Position numbers and translations under genes: made by a program
The notes under the pieces: generated by a model
Seen by the model: the letters and a program-made list of their open reading frames with translations, nothing else
Database searches by the model: none
Told to the model about the DNA's origin: nothing
Part shown: positions 10,597 through 19,892 of the stretch, in pieces
Layout: the number at the start of each line of letters is the position of its first letter
Position numbering within the stretch: position 1 is the first letter of the stretch
Source of the DNA: Limnohabitans sp.
Lineage (GTDB): Bacteria > Pseudomonadota > Gammaproteobacteria > Burkholderiales > Burkholderiaceae_C
Direction of reading: 5' to 3'
Assembly (NCBI RefSeq): GCF_030158565.1
Contig: NZ_JAOASQ010000023.1
Span: 62,001 to 126,000, forward strand
Length of the DNA: 64,000 bases

Positions 10597-10626
10597 GCAA
10601 AAAGCCCGCTTGCGCGGGCTTTTTGC
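10597..10626 (+). terminator. Intrinsic terminator after yacG
   Basis: GCAAAAAGCCCGC-TTGC-GCGGGCTTTTTGC. It is symmetrical, so it also serves the convergent cytochrome c gene. A weaker hairpin (GCCTGC...GCAGGC) lies just upstream at 10572-10590. Confidence 0.88.
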
Positions 10627-10644
10627 TGTCTGCCAATCTGGTGA

Positions 10645-11304
10645 TCAGCGGAATTTGGACTGGGGAACGGTCTTCAGGTCGCCATCCAAAGAACCCACAT
10701 ACGCCGACAAGGCTTTGAGTTCGGCATTGGAGAACTGCTTGGCCACGCCACCCATCACGCCGTTGCTGCGGCCCCAGGTGGACTGGTTTTCCACTTTGTA
10801 GGACTTCAAAGCGACGAACAGGAAGTCTTTGTGCTGGCCAGCGATCTTGGGGTAGCTGGGGTCCACAGGCTTGGAGAAGTTGTCGCCATGGCAAGACACG
10901 CAAGCGCCTTTTTGCAGCAAGGCAGCCACTTTAGCGTCCGGTGCGGCTGGGGCTTTGGCCACAGCATCGGTCTTGCCGTGTTGCTCGTAATAAGCGGCCA
11001 CATCAGCGATGTCCTGATCGCTCAGGCTGTCGGCGATGCCACGCATGGTGGGGTGCTTGCGCTCGCCTTTTTTGTAGGCATTGAGGGCTGCTGCAATGTA
11101 CTTGGCGTTCTGGCCCGAGATCATCGGCACGCGATAGACCTCTGGGAAGCTGGCCTGGTAGCCTTTGATGCCGTGGCAGCCGATGCACATGGCGATCTTT
11201 TGCTCAGCGGCTTTGGCGTCGCCCTTCACTTCTTGAGCTTGGGCGGAGATGGCGGTCACAGACGCGACAGCCAGGGCAAACATCGAGGACAACAGCTTGT
11301 TCAT
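10645..11304 (-). CDS. Exported diheme cytochrome c (c4/c553-like)
   Basis: Periplasmic electron carrier. 219 residues; signal peptide about 1-23 (MNKLLSSMFALAVASVTAIS, cleavage after AQA). Two c-type heme sites, CIGCH (40-44) and CVSCH (135-139), with downstream methionines in YRVPMISGQ and GVMGGVA as candidate sixth ligands. Two fused cytochrome c domains of similar layout suggest the c4 family, which delivers electrons to terminal oxidases. ATG at 11302-11304 was chosen because the signal peptide starts there. A perfect FNR box lies 22 bp upstream. Confidence 0.9.
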   Translation of the reverse strand: MNKLLSSMFALAVASVTAISAQAQEVKGDAKAAEQKIAMCIGCHGIKGYQASFPEVYRVPMISGQNAKYIAAALNAYKKGERKHPTMRGIADSLSDQDIADVAAYYEQHGKTDAVAKAPAAPDAKVAALLQKGACVSCHGDNFSKPVDPSYPKIAGQHKDFLFVALKSYKVENQSTWGRSNGVMGGVAKQFSNAELKALSAYVGSLDGDLKTVPQSKFR

Positions 11305-11326
11305 TTTGCTTAGACAATCCAAATGA

Positions 11327-11340
11327 TTGATAAAAATCAA
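11327..11340. promoter_or_regulatory. Perfect FNR/Anr box in the cytochrome c-moxR intergenic region
   Basis: TTGAT-AAAA-ATCAA matches the FNR consensus TTGATNNNNATCAA with no mismatch. A minus-strand TATAAT at 11347-11352 would start cytochrome c transcription near 11340, placing the box at about +1 to +14, a repressing position. On the plus strand the box centre (11333.5) is 32.5 bp before a CATAAT at 11366-11371, close to but not exactly class II activation spacing. Confidence 0.7.
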
Positions 11341-11346
11341 ATCGGG

Positions 11347-11352
11347 ATTATA
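11347..11352 (-). promoter_or_regulatory. Consensus -10 (TATAAT) of the cytochrome c gene
   Basis: TATAAT on the minus strand, predicted start near 11340. The best -35 (TTGTCA) has a 21-bp spacer, so the -35 is weak. Confidence 0.45.
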
Positions 11353-11410
11353 TCGGGCTCACCCTCATAATCCTGACAACTTCCTTTTCTGCCACACAAG
11401 AGTCCCACCC

Positions 11411-12253
11411 ATGAAATTTCAAGGTACAGAAAACTACGTCGCCACGCAAGACCTGATGCTGGCTGTGAATGCCGCCATCACCCTCAAACGGCCCCTGCTG
11501 GTCAAGGGCGAGCCTGGCACGGGCAAGACCATGCTGGCCGAGGAAGTGTCGCAAGCGCTGGGCCTTCCCCTGCTTCAGTGGCACATCAAATCGACCACCA
11601 AAGCCCAGCAGGGCCTGTACGAATACGACGCCGTGAGCCGTCTGCGTGACAGCCAGCTGGGCGACGAAAAAGTCAAGGACATCGAGAACTACATCGTCAA
11701 GGGCGTGCTCTGGCAAGCGTTCACCTCGGAAACACCGGTCGCCATCCTGATCGACGAGATCGACAAGGCCGACATCGAATTCCCGAACGACTTGCTGCGC
11801 GAGATCGACCGCATGGAGTTTTATTGCTACGAGACGCGCCAGCTGATCAAAGCCAAGACCCGCCCACTGGTGTTCATCACGTCCAACAACGAAAAAGAAC
11901 TGCCCGACGCCTTCTTGCGCCGCTGCTTCTTCCACTACATCAAGTTCCCCGAAGCCGAGACCATGAAGCAGATCGTGGATGTGCACTTTCCCACGCTCAA
12001 GAAAGACCTGCTGGCCCTGGCGCTCAAGACTTTCTATGACGTGCGCAACCTGCCCGGCCTGAAGAAAAAACCCTCGACCAGCGAACTGCTGGACTGGCTG
12101 AAGCTCTTGGTGGCCGAAGACATCCCGCTCGAAGCCCTGCAAAGCGCCGACCAGAAGGTGTCGGTGCCGCCGCTGGTGGGCGCGCTGCTCAAAAACGAGC
12201 AAGACGTGACCTTGTTTGAAAAACTGGTCTTCATGAACCAGCGCAACCGCTGA
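11411..12253 (+). CDS. MoxR-family AAA+ ATPase
   Basis: AAA+ ATPase of the MoxR/CoxD type; such proteins act as chaperones for metal-enzyme or complex maturation together with VWA-domain partners. 280 residues from ATG 11411 (MKFQGTENYVATQDLML). Walker A GEPGTGKT (33-40), Walker B VAILIDEIDKAD, sensor 1 LVFITSNNEKELPDAFLRR. An upstream in-frame start (11327) would run through the FNR box and is not favoured. The VWA protein at 13127 is the likely partner; two small genes lie between. Confidence 0.92.
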   Translation: MKFQGTENYVATQDLMLAVNAAITLKRPLLVKGEPGTGKTMLAEEVSQALGLPLLQWHIKSTTKAQQGLYEYDAVSRLRDSQLGDEKVKDIENYIVKGVLWQAFTSETPVAILIDEIDKADIEFPNDLLREIDRMEFYCYETRQLIKAKTRPLVFITSNNEKELPDAFLRRCFFHYIKFPEAETMKQIVDVHFPTLKKDLLALALKTFYDVRNLPGLKKKPSTSELLDWLKLLVAEDIPLEALQSADQKVSVPPLVGALLKNEQDVTLFEKLVFMNQRNR

Positions 12254-12263
12254 AAGACAAGCC

Positions 12264-12488
12264 ATGTCAGCACAAAAACTGCTCATGGAAGGTCTGTCCG
12301 ACGCTGTCGGCTTTGTCGGCGGCGCGGTGGCCGGTTACTGGATCGGCAAACTGTTGGGCTGGGACATCTTCAGCGCTGGTTACAACAACGCCAGCATCGG
12401 CGCCATCCTGCTGGTCGGCCTGGGCGGCGGCGGCGGTCTGCACCTGGCGCGATACTGGCGAAAACAAAAAGACCAGTCACCAGAATAA
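12264..12488 (+). CDS. Small membrane protein of unknown function
   Basis: 74 residues, not assigned to a named family. Two glycine-rich hydrophobic stretches, about 15-32 (AVGFVGGAVAGYWIGKLLGW) and 43-60 (IGAILLVGLGGGGGLHL), suggest a helical hairpin with a charged tail ARYWRKQKDQSPE. The layout resembles AtpI/AtpZ-type small membrane proteins. It lies 10 bp after moxR and 0 bp before the acetyltransferase gene, so it belongs to the operon. Confidence 0.75.
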   Translation: MSAQKLLMEGLSDAVGFVGGAVAGYWIGKLLGWDIFSAGYNNASIGAILLVGLGGGGGLHLARYWRKQKDQSPE

Positions 12489-13103
12489 ATGACCGAAAGC
12501 GCCGACTTCATGACCTTTGTGAGCCCCATCACCCTGTCGGCACGTGGCATTGAACTGCGGCCCATGACACTGGAAGACGAGCCAGGACTGCGATCAGCCG
12601 CTGCCGATGGCGCGCTCTGGAACATCCGGGTGACCTCGGTTCCGGAGCCGGAAAAAACACGACAGTACATCGAAGAAGCGCTGGCCATGCGCGAGGCGGG
12701 AAACCGCTTCCCCTTTGTGGTGATCGAGTCGGCCAGTGGGCGGATACTGGGCACCAGCAGCTACCACGACATCGTGCCCGCCATCCAACGCGTGGAAATC
12801 GGATGGACCTGGTATGCGAAAAGCGTTCAGCGAAGCCACGTCAACACCACCTGCAAACTGCTTTTGATGACCCATGCCTTCGAGACATTGGGCTGCCATG
12901 TGGTGGGCTGGCGCACCGACAATTTCAACTTCGCATCACAAGCTGCAATTGAGCGCTTGGGTGCCAAGAAAGACGGGGTGATCCGCGGTCACGCCCTGCG
13001 CCGCGACGGCACCATCCGGGACACCGTGATGTACAGCCTGCGCTCGGGCGAATGGCCCGAAGTCAAGGCGCAGTTGCTGCACTCCCTGAATAAACAACGC
13101 TAG
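12489..13103 (+). CDS. GNAT-family N-acetyltransferase (RimJ/RimL-like)
   Basis: Acetyl-CoA dependent acyltransferase; substrate unknown. 204 residues. GNAT layout: N-terminal β-strand GIELRPMTLED (20-30), FVVIESASGRILGTSSYHDI, the core VEIGWTWYAKSVQRSHVNTTCKLL (acetyl-CoA loop region, where the usual Q/RxxGxG/A is degenerate), and C-terminal NFNFASQAAIERLGAKKDG, typical of RimJ/RimL/YjgM-type enzymes. Its ATG directly follows the previous stop (TAAATG). The context (between MoxR ATPase and VWA protein) does not show the substrate. Confidence 0.85.
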   Translation: MTESADFMTFVSPITLSARGIELRPMTLEDEPGLRSAAADGALWNIRVTSVPEPEKTRQYIEEALAMREAGNRFPFVVIESASGRILGTSSYHDIVPAIQRVEIGWTWYAKSVQRSHVNTTCKLLLMTHAFETLGCHVVGWRTDNFNFASQAAIERLGAKKDGVIRGHALRRDGTIRDTVMYSLRSGEWPEVKAQLLHSLNKQR

Positions 13104-13126
13104 CCATTTTGATCTGGGCCTGAACC

Positions 13127-14311
13127 ATGCTGATCGACTTCTTTTACACCCTGCGGGCCGCCAAAGTGCCGGTCTCGGTGCGCGAGTTCCTCACGCTGCT
13201 CGAAGCGCTGCAGGCCAACGTGGTGGGGCCTGCGTCCGATGCTTGCAGCATCGACGACTTTTACCACCTGAGCCGCACGGTGCTGGTCAAGGACGAAAAG
13301 CACTTTGACAAGTTCGACAAAGCCTTTGGCGCCTACTTCAAGGGCGTGGAGATGCTGACCGATTTCACCAAGGAAATCCCGCTCGACTGGCTGGAGCAGA
13401 TTCTGAAAAATGAACTCACGCCCGAGCAAAAAGCCGCCATCGAGAAGATGGGCTGGGACGAGTTGATGGAGACGCTGAAGAAACGCCTCGAAGAACAAAA
13501 AGAGCGCCACGAAGGCGGCAACAAGTGGATTGGCACCGGCGGCACCTCCCCCTTTGGCAATGGCGGTCACAACCCGCAAGGTATCCGCATTGGTGGCAAA
13601 GGCGGCAACCGCAGTGCCGTCAAGGTCTGGGAGCAGCGCGCCTACAAAGACTACGACGACCAGCAGGAACTGGGCACCCGCAACATCAAGGTGGCGCTGC
13701 GCCGCCTGCGCCGCTTTGCCCGCGAAGGCTCGCACGACGAACTGGACCTGGATGGCACCATCCGCAAGACCGCCGCAAACGCCGGTTACCTGGACATCCT
13801 GATGCGCCCGGAGCGCCACAACAACGTCAAGGTACTGCTGCTCATGGACGTGGGCGGCACCATGGACGACCACATTGCGCGGGTGGAAGAAATGTTCTCG
13901 GCCGTCAAGGCCGAGTTCAAACACCTGGACTTTTATTACTTCCACAACTGCGTCTACGACTTCATGTGGAAGAACAACAAGCGCCGATACGCCGAGAAAT
14001 TTGCCACCTACGACATCCTGCGCAAGTACAACAAGGACTACAAGCTGATCTTCATTGGCGACGCGACCATGAGCCCCTATGAGATCTTGCAAAAAGGCGG
14101 CAGCGTGGAATACAACAACGAGGAAGCCGGTGCCGAATGGCTGCAGCGCTTGACGCACGCCTTCCCCAAGTTCGCCTGGATCAACCCTGAACCGCAAGGC
14201 GTGTGGCAATACCGCCAAAGCATCTCCATCATTCAGCAACTGATGAGCCAACGCATGTTCCCTCTTACCCTCAAAGGGCTGGAAGACGCCATGCGTTTAT
14301 TGAGCAAGTGA
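13127..14311 (+). CDS. VWA-domain protein (CoxE-like), partner of the MoxR ATPase
   Basis: 394 residues. The N-terminal helical part (MLIDFFYTLRAAKVPVSVREF) is typical of the CoxE/YehP-like family paired with MoxR ATPases. The VWA core is about 215-385 (VKVLLLMDVGGTMDDHIARVEEMFSAV; FIGDATMSPYEI). The MIDAS motif reads D-V-G-G-T instead of DxSxS, so canonical metal coordination is altered. A glycine-rich linker lies at about 130-160 (GTGGTSPFGNGGHNPQGIRIGG). The last bases overlap the GTG start of tamA. Confidence 0.88.
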   Translation: MLIDFFYTLRAAKVPVSVREFLTLLEALQANVVGPASDACSIDDFYHLSRTVLVKDEKHFDKFDKAFGAYFKGVEMLTDFTKEIPLDWLEQILKNELTPEQKAAIEKMGWDELMETLKKRLEEQKERHEGGNKWIGTGGTSPFGNGGHNPQGIRIGGKGGNRSAVKVWEQRAYKDYDDQQELGTRNIKVALRRLRRFAREGSHDELDLDGTIRKTAANAGYLDILMRPERHNNVKVLLLMDVGGTMDDHIARVEEMFSAVKAEFKHLDFYYFHNCVYDFMWKNNKRRYAEKFATYDILRKYNKDYKLIFIGDATMSPYEILQKGGSVEYNNEEAGAEWLQRLTHAFPKFAWINPEPQGVWQYRQSISIIQQLMSQRMFPLTLKGLEDAMRLLSK

Positions 14312-16089
14312 GTCGGCGCACTGGCCTCACCACTTTGTTGCTGGCATGCACGCTGTGGTGCATGCAGGTGACGGCCCATGCGAGCGAACCCCTGGCGTTC
14401 GAGCTGACCATATCGTCCAACCAAAAGGACATCGCGCCCTGGATGTCGCAGCATTTGGCCTTGACACGCTACCAGAGCCTGACGGACCTGGATGACCAGG
14501 AAATGTCGCAATTGCTGCGCGATGCCGATGCGCAAGCCCGCGAACTCCTGGCCACGCAAGGCTACTTCAACCCCCAATTGCAGTGGCAACTGGACGCCGC
14601 CGCCTCAGCCAATCACCGGCGCAGCGTGACACTGGACATCGACGTCGGTCCTGTGGCCCGCATCAGCCAAGTCCAGATCGCATGGCAAGGCGACATTGCC
14701 CAACGCCATGAAGCCGCAGCGCAGCGTGAGCAAGTGGTCGCCTACTGGGCCTTGCCGTCTGGCCAGGACTTCAGTCAAAGCCAGTGGAGTCAAGCCAAAT
14801 CCACGGCGCTGCGTCAAGTGCAATCCGAACGCTACCCGCAAGCGCAGATCAGCCATAGCCTGGCCGATGTGGACGCCCCAAGCAACCAGGTCCGTTTGTC
14901 GATCACGATCGATTCCGGCCCCCAGGTGACGATCGGACCGCTGCTCATCACCGGCGCTGAGCGCTACAGCACCGAACTGGTGGAACGCCTGGCGCATCTG
15001 ACGCCCGGTGCCGTTTACAAGCAACACGATCTGTTGATGGCCCAGCAGCGCTTGGTGGCCAGCGGTTTTTACGATGCGGTGTTCGTCTCACTCGACCCGG
15101 AAGGGGCCGTGGACGCTGTCCCGGTCAAGGTGGAACTGAAAGAAACACTGCGGCAAAAATGGGTCATGGGCTTGGGCGTGCGCAGCGACAGCGGCCCACG
15201 CCTGACGGCGGAATACACCCAAAACCGTCTGCCCGGCTTGGGCTGGCGCGGCGTCACGAAGCTCTCAGTGGACAAAATTTTGCAAAGCTGGAGCCTGGAC
15301 CTGCTGGCGCCGCCCGATGCCGCCCTGTGGCGCTGGCACGGCGCTGCCCAATTGGATCATCAGCAATTCACAGGCTACGACGTGAACAGCCAGCGCTGGC
15401 GCTTTGGCCGCACCCAGCGTGAAGAGCGAACCGATCGCTCGTACTACGCGCAATACGACGCCTCCAGCAGCACAGGCTCGCTGCTCGGTCAGCGTGAATC
15501 GGTCAGCGCCAACTACGCCTGGACCTGGCGGCGCTTTGACAGCCTGCCTTTCCCGACCCAGGGCTTGGGTGGCAGCCTCGAGCTGGGCTCGGGCACCAGC
15601 TTGGGATCGCAGCGTGAGCCCTTCACACGGTGGCTGGCTCGGGCGCTTTGGCTGCAACCCCTGGGGCGCACATCAGGCCGCCTGGCCGTGCGCGCTGAAG
15701 CGGGCAGCGTGCTCAGTCGTGACACCTCTGGCCTGCCTTCCACCCAGCTGTTTTTGGCCGGTGGTGACAACAGTGTGCGCGGCTACGCCCCGTCCAGCAT
15801 CGGTGTGGCGCAAAGCAATGGCGCCATCGCCCCTGGCCGTTACATGGCCACGGGCAGTGTGGAATGGCAACGCCCCATCCGGTGGAACCAGCAAGCGACC
15901 GATTGGGAAAGTGCCGTGTTTGTCGATGCGGGCGCAGTGTCCAATGACATGCACCAACGCCAAGCCGTGGTCGGCTACGGCGTGGGGGCCCGCTGGCGCA
16001 GCCCCATTGGTCCTTTGCGTGTGGATTTGGCTTACGGCCAAGCCGTTCAAAAATTGCGTCTCCATCTGAGCGTGGGTTTCATTTTTTGA
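14308..16089 (+). CDS. tamA: TamA, Omp85-family outer membrane protein
   Basis: Outer membrane half of the translocation and assembly module. 593 residues from GTG 14308, giving a good signal peptide (SRRTGLTTLLLACTLWCMQV...AHA). Start codon and the upstream stop share bases (GTGA). POTRA-like repeats at about 40-290 (GPLLITGAERYSTELVERLAHLTPG), then a 16-strand barrel with the Omp85 signature FLAGGDNSVRGY and terminal phenylalanine (LHLSVGFIF). TGATG overlap with tamB. Confidence 0.92.
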   Translation: MSRRTGLTTLLLACTLWCMQVTAHASEPLAFELTISSNQKDIAPWMSQHLALTRYQSLTDLDDQEMSQLLRDADAQARELLATQGYFNPQLQWQLDAAASANHRRSVTLDIDVGPVARISQVQIAWQGDIAQRHEAAAQREQVVAYWALPSGQDFSQSQWSQAKSTALRQVQSERYPQAQISHSLADVDAPSNQVRLSITIDSGPQVTIGPLLITGAERYSTELVERLAHLTPGAVYKQHDLLMAQQRLVASGFYDAVFVSLDPEGAVDAVPVKVELKETLRQKWVMGLGVRSDSGPRLTAEYTQNRLPGLGWRGVTKLSVDKILQSWSLDLLAPPDAALWRWHGAAQLDHQQFTGYDVNSQRWRFGRTQREERTDRSYYAQYDASSSTGSLLGQRESVSANYAWTWRRFDSLPFPTQGLGGSLELGSGTSLGSQREPFTRWLARALWLQPLGRTSGRLAVRAEAGSVLSRDTSGLPSTQLFLAGGDNSVRGYAPSSIGVAQSNGAIAPGRYMATGSVEWQRPIRWNQQATDWESAVFVDAGAVSNDMHQRQAVVGYGVGARWRSPIGPLRVDLAYGQAVQKLRLHLSVGFIF

Positions 16090-19000
16090 TGCACTCAACG
16101 ACGCCCACCGAAAGCACCCCACCGCCCCGCACTGGATTGCGCCGCCTGGGTCTGTTGCTGCTTGGTGCGGTCACCGCAGTGAGCGCTTTGTGGTGGTGGG
16201 CCGGCACACCAGGCTCATTGGCCAGCGTGCTGCGCCTGACAGGCCATTGCTTGCCCGCCGGACAAAGCCTGCAGACCGCGCAGGTCGAAGGCAGCCTGCG
16301 GCACGGCGGTCAGCTGGGCCTGTGGCAGTGGCAACAAGGCGCGCTGCAAATACAGGCTCACAACACATCCATCACACTGGACTGGTCACGCCTGTTGCAC
16401 GGCATGGCGCCTGTCAGCCAATTGAGCATGGCGCACCTGAAAATTGACGACCAGACCCCTGCCAGCGAACCCCAAGCCCCAACGACATGGGCCTGGCCTG
16501 TGCGCGTCGACCTGCCTTGGCAAATAGACCGTCTCCAATGGCTTGGACCGCCCGCTTTCGAAGTGCGGGCGCTGAAAGGCCTCTACCGTTACGACGGCCT
16601 TGATCACCGCCTGGAGATGCAGCCCTTCGAGGTGGCACAAGGCCGCTACAGTTTGCAAGCCCAATTGCAAGCGGCATCACCCATGGCACTTCAGGTCAAT
16701 GTGCAAGGGCAAGTTCAGGCCAACGCCACGAGCCACAGCAAGCCCTTGGCGCTGCAGGCACAAGCCTCACTGGCCGGTACGCTGGCCGGACCGCAAGCGG
16801 CCCTGGTACTGCAAGCGCAACTGCAGCCGCTCATACCCGTCTCGCCCAGCCGAACCATGCAGTTGAAGCTGGATGCGCAAATCCGCCCCTGGCAAGCGCA
16901 AACCATCACACAAGCCCAAGCCGAGGGACAGCACCTGAATCTGGCCGCCCTGTGGCCCGGTGCCCCGCAAACGAGCCTGACGGGCCAAGCGTCCATCACC
17001 CCCGAAGGTCAAGGCTGGCAAATCCAAGCCCAGCTGAACAACCTCAGCCCAGGCCCCTGGGACCGCAACGCCCTGCCCCTGAGCCAACTGACAAGCCGTC
17101 TGCAACGCCAGGCCAATGGCTTGTGGCAAGTGACGCAACTGCAGGCCAAGGTGGCAGGCGGGCACGTGCAAGGCGAAGGCGTGCAAACCAGCGCAGGCTG
17201 GACAGGGCAGGTTCGCCTCGCGGGACTTCATCCCGAGCAAATGCATACCGCTTGGGCGGCCAACCCACTGAACGGTCACATCCAGGCGCAAGCGGTAGAT
17301 GCCCGCACCGTGGCCATCCAGGCAGCGCTGACCGGCGAAAGCCCGCTGGGCAAAAACACAAAGAGTCTGCGCTGGGACAAGCTGCACCTGCAAGGCCAAT
17401 GGCAAGCGGCGCTTTGGCAGATCGAAGCGCTTGAAATTCAGGCCGCCGACGCCAAGCTTCAAGCGCAATTCACGTACCAACCCCAAACATCCTCAGCCCA
17501 GGGCCAAGTCGAGTGGCAACTGCCCGGCATGAAAGCCCAGGCCAAAGGCTTGTTGGCCCCCCAGCAAGGCCAGGGACACATCGACATCGCCATGAGCGAT
17601 GCAGCGCTCAGCATGGCCTGGCTCAAGCGCTGGCCGGGCTGGGCTGAGCGGCTGCAAGGTGGGCAAGTCTCCGGGCCTGCGCAATTGAATGCGCAATGGC
17701 AAGGTGGTTACCGTCAAGCGGATACCACCGTCCAACTGCGCATGGCGCTGCCACGCTGGGCCGCACAAAGCCAGAGTACCGATGGCTGGCAACTTCAACA
17801 GGGCCAAGTCTCTGTGCAAGGCCGCTTGCAGGCCCTGCAGGCCGACATGGAAACCCGCTGGCACGGCGCCGGTCAATCCCTGCTCATCCAATCAAAGGCC
17901 AGCGCCACCAGCACTGCGCTGTGGGGCGGCTCATGGCATGGCCAAATCCAGAGTGCAACAGCGCAGATGTCATCCCCCCAAAGCACTGCGCCCTGGAAAG
18001 CTCAGCTGCAAGAGGCCGTCGGCTGGCAATGGTCTTCGACAGACCATCTCGCGGCGGCCCAATGGCAAGCGGGACGCATCGCTGTTCAGGGGCCCACCGC
18101 AGGCCAGGCCATGCTGCATTGGGATGCCGGGCAATGGCACACACGCACACAGGCAGCCCACACCAGCAGCGCAGCACGCAGCACACCCGCGAGCCAGTTG
18201 ACCGCCCGAATCGATGAGCTGCCCCTTGGCTGGCTGCCTGTCGGACTGGGCACCGAAGTCCAAAGTGACCTGGTGCTCAAAGGCCACTTGAGGCTGGAAC
18301 AAGCGCAGGGCTTGCAGCTGCGCGCACGCCTTGAGCGCAGCCGGGGCGACTTGCGCATCATCGCCGACAACGCGTCTGGGCAACGGATCAACTCCGGGCT
18401 GCGCGAAGCGAGCATGGCACTGGACATCGACAACGAAAACGTGCAACTGCGACTGAACTGGAACAGCGAGCAAATGGGGCAACTGCAAGCACAAGCACAA
18501 ACCCGTCTGAGCCATGACGCACAGGGCTGGCATTGGCCCGCGCAAGCCCCCATATCGGGTGGACTGAAGGCACAACTGCCGCGCGTAGGCGCCTGGTCAT
18601 TGCTGGCGCCGCCCGGTTGGCGCGTGCAGGGCAGTCTGGACGCCCAACTCGAGCTCACAGGCACCCGCCAAGACCCACAGTGGCAAGGGCATATACAGGC
18701 GGACAACCTGGCGGTGCGATCGGCTGTGCAAGGCATCGAATTCAGCCAAGGCCAATTGCGCGCACGCGTGCAGGGCCAACAGGTGGACCTGGAGCAATTG
18801 AGCCTGCGCGGTGCGGGGGCCCAGGGCGGCGAACTCCAAACCCAAGGCCATCTGACCTGGCTGCCATCGCCTGCAGGATCGGCCAACGCATCACCACTGG
18901 GCCAAGTGAACATGGTCTTGAACATGCAAGCCAAAGCGCTGCGCGTGAGCAACCGCGCCGACCGGCGCTTGGCCATTTCCGGCCAGGTCAAAGCCCAAAT

Positions 19001-19892
19001 GCACAAAGGTCAGCTGCAATTGCGCGGCCAAATCCAGGCCAATCAAGGCCTGTTCATCCTGGCCGAAGACAGCACCCCCACATTGGGCAACGACGTGGTC
19101 GTGACCGGCAGCAGGTCCGCCAGAGCCGCCGTCACAACAGACACCCCCACACAGGGACCATCCATCATCGGCACGCCCGACGTGCAAGTCACGCTGGACC
19201 TGGGGCCGGACTTTCAGGTTCAAGGTCATGGCCTGACGACTCGGCTGACTGGCCAGCTGAATTTGCTCAGCAACGCCAGCACCAAAGGCATTCCTCGATT
19301 GAACGGCGAAGTCAGCACCCAAGGCGGTCGTTACAAAGCATATGGACAAAACCTGAACATTGAAACCGGTTTGTTGCGCTTCAACGGCCCCTACGACAAC
19401 CCCTTGCTGGACATCCTGGCCATCCGCCCCAACCTCTCGCAACGCGTGGGGGTGCAAATCAGTGGCAGCGCCATGAACCCCAAGGTGCGCCTGTACTCCG
19501 ACCCAGAGTTGCCCGATGCCGACAAACTGGCTTGGCTGGTTTTGGGCCGCTCAGGCGCCAATGGCGGCGCAGAATCGGCCGTCTTGCAACAAGCGGCCCT
19601 GGCCCTGTTCAGCAGCAATGGAAAAACCATGAGTGGCGAGATGGCTGGCGCCCTGGGTCTGGACGAAATCTCGCTGGCCAGCGGCAGCCGCAGCGATGCC
19701 ACCGCCACAGGTGCTGCCGTCACGCTGGGCAAGCGCCTGTCCAAAGACTTTTACCTGGTCTACGAAACCAGCCTCAAAGGCACCTTTGGCAGCTTCTATG
19801 TGTTCTACGATCTCTCTCGCCGATTGACCCTGCGGGCTCAAACGGGGCAAGACAACGCGCTCGATTTGATTTACACGGTGCGCAAAGACTGA
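16089..19892 (+). CDS. tamB: TamB, translocation/assembly module inner-membrane protein (DUF490)
   Basis: Very long AsmA-like protein anchored in the inner membrane that spans the periplasm and partners with TamA; now linked to phospholipid transport to the outer membrane. 1267 residues; one N-terminal transmembrane helix (about 18-40, GLLLLGAVTAVSALWWWAG), a long repetitive β-rich Gln/Ala middle, and the conserved C-terminal TamB domain (about 930-1267) with GEVSTQGGRYKAYGQNLNIE, GLLRFNGPYDNPLLDI and the terminal FGSFYVFYDLSRRLTLRA segment. ATG at 16089 shares its A with the tamA stop. Confidence 0.93.
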   Translation: MHSTTPTESTPPPRTGLRRLGLLLLGAVTAVSALWWWAGTPGSLASVLRLTGHCLPAGQSLQTAQVEGSLRHGGQLGLWQWQQGALQIQAHNTSITLDWSRLLHGMAPVSQLSMAHLKIDDQTPASEPQAPTTWAWPVRVDLPWQIDRLQWLGPPAFEVRALKGLYRYDGLDHRLEMQPFEVAQGRYSLQAQLQAASPMALQVNVQGQVQANATSHSKPLALQAQASLAGTLAGPQAALVLQAQLQPLIPVSPSRTMQLKLDAQIRPWQAQTITQAQAEGQHLNLAALWPGAPQTSLTGQASITPEGQGWQIQAQLNNLSPGPWDRNALPLSQLTSRLQRQANGLWQVTQLQAKVAGGHVQGEGVQTSAGWTGQVRLAGLHPEQMHTAWAANPLNGHIQAQAVDARTVAIQAALTGESPLGKNTKSLRWDKLHLQGQWQAALWQIEALEIQAADAKLQAQFTYQPQTSSAQGQVEWQLPGMKAQAKGLLAPQQGQGHIDIAMSDAALSMAWLKRWPGWAERLQGGQVSGPAQLNAQWQGGYRQADTTVQLRMALPRWAAQSQSTDGWQLQQGQVSVQGRLQALQADMETRWHGAGQSLLIQSKASATSTALWGGSWHGQIQSATAQMSSPQSTAPWKAQLQEAVGWQWSSTDHLAAAQWQAGRIAVQGPTAGQAMLHWDAGQWHTRTQAAHTSSAARSTPASQLTARIDELPLGWLPVGLGTEVQSDLVLKGHLRLEQAQGLQLRARLERSRGDLRIIADNASGQRINSGLREASMALDIDNENVQLRLNWNSEQMGQLQAQAQTRLSHDAQGWHWPAQAPISGGLKAQLPRVGAWSLLAPPGWRVQGSLDAQLELTGTRQDPQWQGHIQADNLAVRSAVQGIEFSQGQLRARVQGQQVDLEQLSLRGAGAQGGELQTQGHLTWLPSPAGSANASPLGQVNMVLNMQAKALRVSNRADRRLAISGQVKAQMHKGQLQLRGQIQANQGLFILAEDSTPTLGNDVVVTGSRSARAAVTTDTPTQGPSIIGTPDVQVTLDLGPDFQVQGHGLTTRLTGQLNLLSNASTKGIPRLNGEVSTQGGRYKAYGQNLNIETGLLRFNGPYDNPLLDILAIRPNLSQRVGVQISGSAMNPKVRLYSDPELPDADKLAWLVLGRSGANGGAESAVLQQAALALFSSNGKTMSGEMAGALGLDEISLASGSRSDATATGAAVTLGKRLSKDFYLVYETSLKGTFGSFYVFYDLSRRLTLRAQTGQDNALDLIYTVRKD

